A stretch of 5,966 bases of DNA, from contig CALVIK010000047.1 in assembly GCA_944329545.1 (NCBI GenBank), forward strand, positions 1 to 5,966, written 5' to 3'. Position 1 is the stretch's first letter; the number at the start of each line of letters is the position of its first letter. Made by a program: the position numbers and the translations under genes. Positions 1-4,670 of the stretch are shown here, one piece after another. Source of the DNA: an uncultured Bacilli bacterium (GTDB lineage: Bacteria; Bacillota_I; Bacilli_A; RF39; UBA660). The notes beneath the pieces were generated by a model that searched no databases, had not been told where the DNA came from, and was given only the letters and a program-made list of their open reading frames with translations.

Positions 1-1068
1 ATTGTTATCAGTTCTAAGAAGAACATTAGCACTATTTCGTGGTACTTCACCATTTACAGATACTACTTTAGTTTCGTCAAGCGAACTATTTAAAGTATAA
101 TAACCTTCAGGAATTACTTCTTCTTCAACTTTAGTAAATTTAAATGCTTGAGCATTAGTGGCATTTCCTTGATAAATTTGAATTTTTGTACCATTTTTAG
201 TTTCCGCATTATTAACATCTAAATATTTATGATCAATAGCCGAAATAATATTATAATTTCCATCACCTAAATCTTTAATAATCCATTTTTGGGACTTTGT
301 TCCATTATTTTTATAAATTTGAACTGGCGTATAATTTGCAGAATTACCACCACTAACATCTAACACTTTATTTTCATCTAAATAAGAAATTATACTATAA
401 TAACCATTATCTAAATATTTAACTCGCCAAATATTTGATAAATCATTAGACATATCACGGAGTTCTGTTTTGGTATCTCCGTTTATTACATTTATTGTTT
501 TAGCATTATTTAAATTACTAGTAATTTTATATAAGCCATCTTCAATTGATTTTTCACCATCAATTAGTTCAATAAATTTAAACTTTTGAGCTTTAGTTCC
601 ATTTCCTTTATATGTCTGAATATTTGTTTTATTCGCACTACCAGCATTATCAACATCCAGATATAAACCACTACATTTAGAAATAATATAATAATAACCA
701 TCACCCGCATATTTTAAAGTCCATTTTTGAGCATTCGTATTATTTCTTTTATATATTTGTACATTAGTTTTATTTTTCTTTCCAGCATTATCAACATCTA
801 AAACAAAATTTTCATCAACTAAACTAGCAATTTCATAAGTATCATTACCAATATTAGTTACTTTCCATTTTTGTGCATTAGTGCCATTAGATCCATATAA
901 CTGCACATTAGTTTTATTTTTAGCTTTTGCATCATCAACATCAACCACTTTACTTGCAATCGCACTTTGAATAGTATAAACGCCATCTTTAATAGTCGCC
1001 GCATTTACTGCATTACTACCTACAAAGAAAAATGTTATAAAAAATATAATATAAAAAAACTTTCGCAT
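1..1068 (-). CDS. Secreted protein with tandem ricin-type beta-trefoil lectin domains (C-terminus cut by window edge)
   Basis: The frame is open from ATG at 1068 to the left edge, giving 356 residues with no stop. Residues 1-23 form a signal peptide: MRK, then a Phe/Ile-rich hydrophobic core, then a VNA-A signal peptidase I site. Residues 27-166 and 175-313 are two complete ricin B-like trefoils, and a third begins near 319. Each subdomain runs Tyr-x-Ile-x-Ser, then a Leu-Asp-Val-like strand, then Asn-Gln-Ile-Tyr, then a QxW-type motif. These motifs sit at 66-68, 114-116, 161-163 (QKF), 212-214 (NIW), 260-262 and 307-309 (QAF). Proteins of this family bind galactose-type or other glycans, so the likely role is extracellular carbohydrate binding, on host mucin, dietary glycan or cell wall. 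A catalytic or anchoring domain may lie beyond the edge; I cannot see one. The start is supported by AGGAGG seven bases upstream. The family call is firm; the ligand is unknown. Confidence 0.9.
   Translation of the reverse strand, partial: MRKFFYIIFFITFFFVGSNAVNAATIKDGVYTIQSAIASKVVDVDDAKAKNKTNVQLYGSNGTNAQKWKVTNIGNDTYEIASLVDENFVLDVDNAGKKNKTNVQIYKRNNTNAQKWTLKYAGDGYYYIISKCSGLYLDVDNAGSANKTNIQTYKGNGTKAQKFKFIELIDGEKSIEDGLYKITSNLNNAKTINVINGDTKTELRDMSNDLSNIWRVKYLDNGYYSIISYLDENKVLDVSGGNSANYTPVQIYKNNGTKSQKWIIKDLGDGNYNIISAIDHKYLDVNNAETKNGTKIQIYQGNATNAQAFKFTKVEEEVIPEGYYTLNSSLDETKVVSVNGEVPRNSANVLLRTDNN
130..990 (-). repeat. Tandem ricin-subdomain repeats, period about 141-144 bases
   Basis: Six lectin subdomains are encoded in tandem, in two sets of three (571-990 and 130-546). 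The repetition is still visible in the DNA. For example, the 17-base string acattagttttattttt occurs at 761-777 and again at 905-921, exactly 144 bases (48 codons) apart, and related copies of ccagcattatcaacatc lie near 643 and 783. This points to growth of the gene by internal duplication, with the first three subdomains the most alike. Confidence 0.8.
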
Positions 1069-1074
1069 TGTAAT

Positions 1075-1081
1075 TCCTCCT
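1075..1081 (-). promoter_or_regulatory. Shine-Dalgarno site of the lectin gene
   Basis: On the minus strand AGGAGGA lies seven bases before the ATG at 1068. It is a near-perfect anti-Shine-Dalgarno match and fixes the start, giving a protein that begins directly with the signal peptide. Confidence 0.85.
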
Positions 1082-1095
1082 ATATTCGTACATAC

Positions 1096-1124
1096 ATTAT
1101 AGCATTTTGTTGAACATTTGTAAA
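1096..1124 (-). promoter_or_regulatory. Sigma-A-type promoter of the lectin gene
   Basis: On the minus strand TTTACA (1119-1124) is separated by 17 bases from TATAAT (1096-1101). The -10 box is preceded by TGC, which makes an extended -10 (TGnTATAAT). Transcription would begin near 1089 and give a leader of about 20 bases that just covers the Shine-Dalgarno site. A TTGACA farther upstream (1146-1151) has only a poor -10 partner and is probably not the main promoter. Confidence 0.75.
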
Positions 1125-1170
1125 TATTAACAAAATTTAAGTTACTGTCAAATATAGTAAAGTTTGCTAC

Positions 1171-1196
1171 ATATTCTCTTGTTATATAGAGAATAT
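1171..1196. promoter_or_regulatory. Perfect 9-bp inverted repeat, possible operator of the PASTA gene
   Basis: The left arm ATATTCTCT (1171-1179) and right arm AGAGAATAT (1188-1196) are exact reverse complements around an 8-base centre. The element lies 37 bases before the PASTA start codon and covers the place where a -35 box for the nearest TATAAT would be. That position suits a dimeric regulator. No T-run follows directly enough for a good terminator. AT-rich DNA makes chance dyads of this size fairly common, so the call is tentative. Confidence 0.35.
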
Positions 1197-1209
1197 TTTA
1201 TTATTTCGG

Positions 1210-1227
1210 TATAATTATTATAGGTGA
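1210..1227 (+). promoter_or_regulatory. Putative -10 box and Shine-Dalgarno site of the PASTA gene
   Basis: AGGTGA at 1222-1227 lies six bases before the ATG at 1234 and is a clear ribosome binding site. TATAAT at 1210-1215 is a consensus -10, but no recognisable -35 lies 16-18 bases upstream, and initiation from it would leave only about 12 bases of leader. The true promoter may instead be a weaker one upstream, for example TTGCTA (1164-1169) with TATAGA (1185-1190), which would overlap the inverted repeat. The ribosome binding site is solid; the promoter assignment is weak. Confidence 0.5.
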
Positions 1228-1233
1228 AAAAAT

Positions 1234-3285
1234 ATGAAAGAAAATAATTTAAATAAAGAGAAAATGACTAGAAGTGAAAGGCATCAAGTGCAGGCACAAG
1301 AAGAAAAAATGCAAAAACTAAGAGAAGAAGAATTAGAAAGAAAGAGACAAGAACTTAAAGATACTCTTTTTAATAACACTTCGAAAAAAAACATTTATAA
1401 AAAAGAAATTAAAGAAGTCAAAGAAAATAAGCCAAAAAAAGATATTGGTACAAGAATAATCCTATCTTTAACTGTTCTTCTAGCCTTTACTTTTCTTTTT
1501 TACATGGTAATTGATTCTGTGACAAAAGTAAATCAATTATACCAAATAATTAATGCTTTTCTAATTTTCCTAATTGTTATTTGTTTTGTTATTCTATATA
1601 AAAGCAAACGAAATATTGTTCAAGTAATAGCAAGTTTCTTAATAGTTGTTCTTATGGGTTTTAATGGGGCCGTTCTTTCTAACATTTTGGCCCTGCCCAA
1701 GCAAGAAACGGTTCCTGATTTTCGTGGTATGACTTTAACTCAAGCTATTAACTGGGCCGAAGCTAATAATATTAAATATGAACAAACTTTTGAAAACAGT
1801 GATAACATTAAAAAATACAATATTATTTCGCAAAATATTACGCCGGAATCTTTATTAAAAGATACCGAAAAAATAAAATTCGAAGTTTCTAACGGTCCTG
1901 ATTATAACAAGGAAGTTATAATTAGTGATATGACTGACTGGAACATTGACCAGGCTGTCGAAGTTATCGATGAAAATTTACTCAATATGGTAACTGTTAA
2001 TTTTGAAGAAAATTTGGATGTTGAAAGAGATACAATTACTTATCAATCAAAATCAGGAAATATGAAAAGAAACGATGATCTTAATTTTACCGTTTCTTTA
2101 GGTGATACAAGTAAACTTACAAACATCAAATTAAAAGAATTAAAAAACGAAGATTTATTTCACACTACTTTATATTTAAATAGAAATATGATTAGTTATG
2201 AACTTAAATATGAATTTTCTAATAAAATTGATAAAGGTAATGTTATTAAAACATCAGTAAAAAAAGGAACAACATTAAAACCAGGAGATAAAATAACAGT
2301 AACCATTTCTAAGGGTAAAGAAATAAAAGTTCCAGAACTTAAAAATATGACTTTATCAGAAGTTACTAAATGGATGGTTTTAAATAATTTAAATATTAAA
2401 TATTCTGATGCCTATGATGATAATATTAAAATCGGACATGTAATTTCTTCTAACTACAAAAAAGGAGATATTATTGAAGAAGATACAACAGTTGATATTG
2501 TAATTTCTAAAGGCAAACTTAAAATGAAAAAATTCAGCACTCTATCAGCATTTAAAACATGGGCTGAAAAATATAACATTAAATATGAAGAAAAAGAAGA
2601 ATTTAATGATAATATAAAACAAGGGGATATTATAAAGTTTTCAGTAGAATATGGTAAAAAAATTAATGCTGATGAAGCCTTAATTGTTTATGTATCTAAG
2701 GGGAAAGCTATTGAAGTTCCTAACTTTAATGGTAAAACAAAAGCACAAATCCAAAAACAATGTGACAGCCTTGGAATCAGCTGCACATTTACTACCGAAT
2801 ACTCTACTGGTGTTGAAGATGGTAAATTAATTAGTCAAAGTATAAAAGCCGGAGAAAAAATAGCTAAAGGAGATACGATTAACTTTGTGATTGCCACTAA
2901 CAATAAAAATAAAGTAACAAATAGTTCTAATAAAGGAAACAATACTTCTAATTCTTCTAGTAACTCGTCTTCTAGTTCTAGACCATCAGGAGGTTCTAGT
3001 AGTTCTGGAGGTTCTTCGTCAGGTACTACTAACACAAATAAATGCAAAGCAGCAAGTTATACAATCTCTAGAGAATTAAATACCATATTCAACAACTACA
3101 CTGGTAATTATACAAAAGTATCAGAAGAATTATTAAAATATTTTAATAACAATTATCCTGGAGTTAAATTAAATATAATTCCTGATTCTTCTACAGGTAA
3201 AACCCCTGGGGCTTATGTCGGAGGTACAGCTGCTGGAACTACTATCACTTGTCCAAGTACAGTTGATATATACATTGCTAAATAA
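1234..3285 (+). CDS. Kinase-less PASTA-domain membrane protein with three membrane segments
   Basis: This 683-residue protein starts with a Glu/Lys/Arg-rich, probably helical cytoplasmic region (residues 1-70). Three hydrophobic segments follow at about 72-97, 103-123 and 127-153, so the rest is expected outside. Six PASTA-type repeats follow at about 158-221, 225-290 (degenerate), 294-361, 364-427, 430-490 and 493-556. The clearest have VPDFRGMTL, VPELKNMTL or VPNFNGKT at the start and a closing VSKG or ISKG. A low-complexity Ser/Gly/Asn/Thr linker covers 557-603, and a final module runs from 604 to 683 with cysteines at 604 and 673. PASTA domains of PrkC/StkP-type kinases and some penicillin-binding proteins bind peptidoglycan fragments, so a wall-sensing or wall-binding role is inferred. 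No Ser/Thr kinase, transpeptidase or sortase motif is present. It is divergent from the lectin gene and convergent with the ATPase gene, so it is probably monocistronic. Confidence 0.85.
   Translation: MKENNLNKEKMTRSERHQVQAQEEKMQKLREEELERKRQELKDTLFNNTSKKNIYKKEIKEVKENKPKKDIGTRIILSLTVLLAFTFLFYMVIDSVTKVNQLYQIINAFLIFLIVICFVILYKSKRNIVQVIASFLIVVLMGFNGAVLSNILALPKQETVPDFRGMTLTQAINWAEANNIKYEQTFENSDNIKKYNIISQNITPESLLKDTEKIKFEVSNGPDYNKEVIISDMTDWNIDQAVEVIDENLLNMVTVNFEENLDVERDTITYQSKSGNMKRNDDLNFTVSLGDTSKLTNIKLKELKNEDLFHTTLYLNRNMISYELKYEFSNKIDKGNVIKTSVKKGTTLKPGDKITVTISKGKEIKVPELKNMTLSEVTKWMVLNNLNIKYSDAYDDNIKIGHVISSNYKKGDIIEEDTTVDIVISKGKLKMKKFSTLSAFKTWAEKYNIKYEEKEEFNDNIKQGDIIKFSVEYGKKINADEALIVYVSKGKAIEVPNFNGKTKAQIQKQCDSLGISCTFTTEYSTGVEDGKLISQSIKAGEKIAKGDTINFVIATNNKNKVTNSSNKGNNTSNSSSNSSSSSRPSGGSSSSGGSSSGTTNTNKCKAASYTISRELNTIFNNYTGNYTKVSEELLKYFNNNYPGVKLNIIPDSSTGKTPGAYVGGTAAGTTITCPSTVDIYIAK
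1705..2901 (+). repeat. Six tandem PASTA-type repeats
   Basis: Units of about 61-70 codons follow one another with almost no linker. Repeats 1, 4 and 5 share the strand WA/WM...NIKY followed by DNIK, and most close with VSKG, ISKG or VSNG. Repeat 2 has lost the VP start and the typical glycine-rich centre. Repeat 6 is unusual in carrying two cysteines (residues 510 and 517). At the DNA level the units are well diverged, so this is an old array and not a recent expansion. Confidence 0.8.
3043..3282 (+). other. C-terminal cysteine-bounded module of the PASTA protein
   Basis: Residues 604-683 follow the Ser/Gly linker. The first half is predicted helical (around residues 609-640, with many Asn and Tyr). 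The second half has the outline of a PASTA second half: a Gly-rich turn (YVGGTAAGTTI), then a Thr-Val-Asp-Ile-Tyr strand and a terminal Lys. I read it as a divergent seventh PASTA-like domain. Cys604 and Cys673 bracket it and could form a disulfide outside the cell. It has no clear family that I recognise. Confidence 0.45.
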
Positions 3286-3291
3286 TGACTA

Positions 3292-3318
3292 AAAAACACG
3301 TAAAATAAACGTGTTTTT
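3292..3318. terminator. Bidirectional intrinsic terminator between the convergent PASTA and ATPase genes
   Basis: AAAAACACGT (3292-3301) pairs perfectly with ACGTGTTTTT (3309-3318) around a 7-base loop. The A-run on one side and T-run on the other give a U-tract in both directions. It starts seven bases after the PASTA stop codon and ends two bases before the ATPase stop codon, so it can serve both genes. Confidence 0.85.
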
Positions 3319-3319
3319 A

Positions 3320-4513
3320 TTAATCTAGTAAAAAATCAATAATGTTTTTATGAATGATTCCATTACATGAAAAATCAAAATCATCCATAGTTATAACATA
3401 TTTAGGAAAGTTATCTTCAATTTTTTTATAAACACCAAATTCTCTTTCGATAACTTTTTCATCAGTTAATATATAGGCCACTTGAACATATATTTTTTCT
3501 TCAAACCTGGTAGCAATAAAATCAATTTCTCCATTGTCAGTGTTTCCTATATTAACATTATAACCTCTAGCGATAAGTTCGTTATAAACAATATTTTCTA
3601 AATAAGCACCCATCTGTGCTTTTTTACCATCACTTAAGATATTAGTAAAACCTAAATCAGTTAAATAATATTTGTATTTACCAGTAAGAATTCTTTTCCC
3701 TCTGATATCATATCTTTCAGCTTTACTAATAAGATTCGCTCTTACAATATAGTCTAAATAATTATAAATAGTTTCTAAGGATACATTCCGTGACTCACTT
3801 TGAAAATATTTTTTCATTCTCTCTGGTGAAAAAGTTTGCGATGGAGTAGTTAAAATATATGTTACAATTCGATTTAATAAATCTATATCTTTAATATTAA
3901 ATCTAGCCACAATATCTTTAATAACAATAGAATCATAAATATCATTTAAATATGTTTTGCAAGAAAAATCATCCGTTTGCATAAATCTTTGAGGCATACC
4001 CCCCCATTTAATATAATCAGAAAAACATTTCTTTACCTCAGCTTTATCTTTAATATTTAATAACTCGCAGACTTCGCCAAAAGTAAAGGGTGTTATTTTA
4101 AAGCTTACATACCTTCCAGCAATATGTGTTGCTAAATCGCCACTTAATAAATCACTATTAGAACCAGTAATAAATATCGAGGTGTTTTGCGTGGCCCGAA
4201 GAGAATTAACTACCTTTTCCCATTTATGAACAATTTGTATTTCATCAAAAAATATATAATATTTTTTATCATCTACTATTTTATCTTTTATATAATCATT
4301 TAATTTTTTATAATCAGCATACTCTTCATAATCTAAATCTTCAAAATTCATATAAATAATATGTTTTTCATCTGTTCCATCTTTTTTTAGCTCATCAGCT
4401 ATTTGTGACAAAATAACGGATTTCCCCGAACGCCTAATACCAATTAATACTTTAATTATATCTTGATTATAAAAAGGCCTTATTTTTTTTAAAAATCTTT
4501 CACGCAGCACCAT
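3320..4513 (-). CDS. AAA-type ATPase of the ATP-binding protein/DUF4143 family
   Basis: This complete 397-residue cytoplasmic protein has the usual length for its family. An N-terminal AAA_14-type domain carries Walker A GIRRSGKS (25-32), Walker B YYIFFDEI (85-92, Asp90-Glu91), a sensor-1-like stretch FITGSNS (114-120) and GRY at 133-135. The motif KWGGMP (169-174) is typical of the family. A winged-helix-like middle is followed by the DUF4143 region, with YYLTDLGF (282-289) and a PD-(D/E)xK-like fold: Glu306, then GEID (328-331), then YVQVAY (342-347), with Gln in the place of the catalytic Lys. The biochemical role of the family is not settled. Members are widespread, patchily distributed and often present in many copies, which suggests horizontal movement. 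The start is set by AGGAG eight bases upstream. A consensus promoter and terminators on both sides suggest a single-gene unit. Confidence 0.9.
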   Translation of the reverse strand: MVLRERFLKKIRPFYNQDIIKVLIGIRRSGKSVILSQIADELKKDGTDEKHIIYMNFEDLDYEEYADYKKLNDYIKDKIVDDKKYYIFFDEIQIVHKWEKVVNSLRATQNTSIFITGSNSDLLSGDLATHIAGRYVSFKITPFTFGEVCELLNIKDKAEVKKCFSDYIKWGGMPQRFMQTDDFSCKTYLNDIYDSIVIKDIVARFNIKDIDLLNRIVTYILTTPSQTFSPERMKKYFQSESRNVSLETIYNYLDYIVRANLISKAERYDIRGKRILTGKYKYYLTDLGFTNILSDGKKAQMGAYLENIVYNELIARGYNVNIGNTDNGEIDFIATRFEEKIYVQVAYILTDEKVIEREFGVYKKIEDNFPKYVITMDDFDFSCNGIIHKNIIDFLLD

Positions 4514-4521
4514 ATAATCTT

Positions 4522-4526
4522 CTCCT
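4522..4526 (-). promoter_or_regulatory. Shine-Dalgarno site of the ATPase gene
   Basis: On the minus strand AGGAG (within AAAGGAGAAG) lies eight bases before the ATG at 4513. It supports this start. Confidence 0.8.
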
Positions 4527-4535
4527 TTCTATACC

Positions 4536-4564
4536 ATTATATTATTTTTTTATAAATTTGTCAA
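4536..4564 (-). promoter_or_regulatory. Consensus sigma-A promoter of the ATPase gene
   Basis: On the minus strand a perfect TTGACA (4559-4564) and a perfect TATAAT (4536-4541) are separated by exactly 17 bases. Transcription would begin near 4529, leaving a leader of about 16 bases that holds only the ribosome binding site. Such a full consensus match predicts strong, constitutive expression unless it is blocked. The upstream end of the -35 box overlaps the neighbouring hairpin. Confidence 0.85.
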
Positions 4565-4590
4565 AAAATTACTGCGTAAAGTAATTTTTT
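4563..4590. terminator. AT-rich hairpin, probable terminator of the Ig-like surface protein gene
   Basis: AAAAAATTACT (4563-4573) pairs perfectly with AGTAATTTTTT (4580-4590) around a 6-base loop. On the minus strand it lies about 80 bases after the stop at 4671 and ends in a T-run, the right order for an intrinsic terminator. The stem has only one G-C pair, so it may be weak. Its last bases overlap the -35 box of the ATPase promoter. Confidence 0.5.
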
Positions 4591-4670
4591 TGTTTTTTGC
4601 AAAAAAATACAGAATATAAAATTCTATATTTTCTAACTATATAATAGAAATTCTTTTATCTAGCTAATTA

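Noticed and set aside
1123..1151. Second promoter for the lectin gene using TTGACA at 1146-1151
   Set aside because: The -35 is perfect but the only -10 at suitable spacing is AATATT. The downstream TTTACA-17-TATAAT with extended -10 is much better.
1171..1196. Inverted repeat as a transcription terminator
   Set aside because: It lies between divergent genes, so no coding transcript needs to end there, and the bases after it are interrupted by A instead of forming a clean T-run.
2899..3042. Ser/Gly-rich stretch as a short tandem repeat or CRISPR-like array
   Set aside because: The DNA repeats (tct, agt, ggt codons) are irregular and simply encode a low-complexity linker in the PASTA protein; there are no spacers.
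2835..3047. Minus-strand open frame of 70 codons
   Set aside because: It is rich in Leu and Glu because it is the antisense of the Ser/Gly linker and the end of PASTA repeat 6. It has no credible ribosome binding site or family features.
4612..4631. Small inverted repeats around agaatataaaattct after the Ig-like gene
   Set aside because: The arms are only 5-6 bp and almost all A/T, which is expected by chance in this composition.
4640..4645. Plus-strand TATAAT
   Set aside because: No matching -35 and no plus-strand gene follow it.
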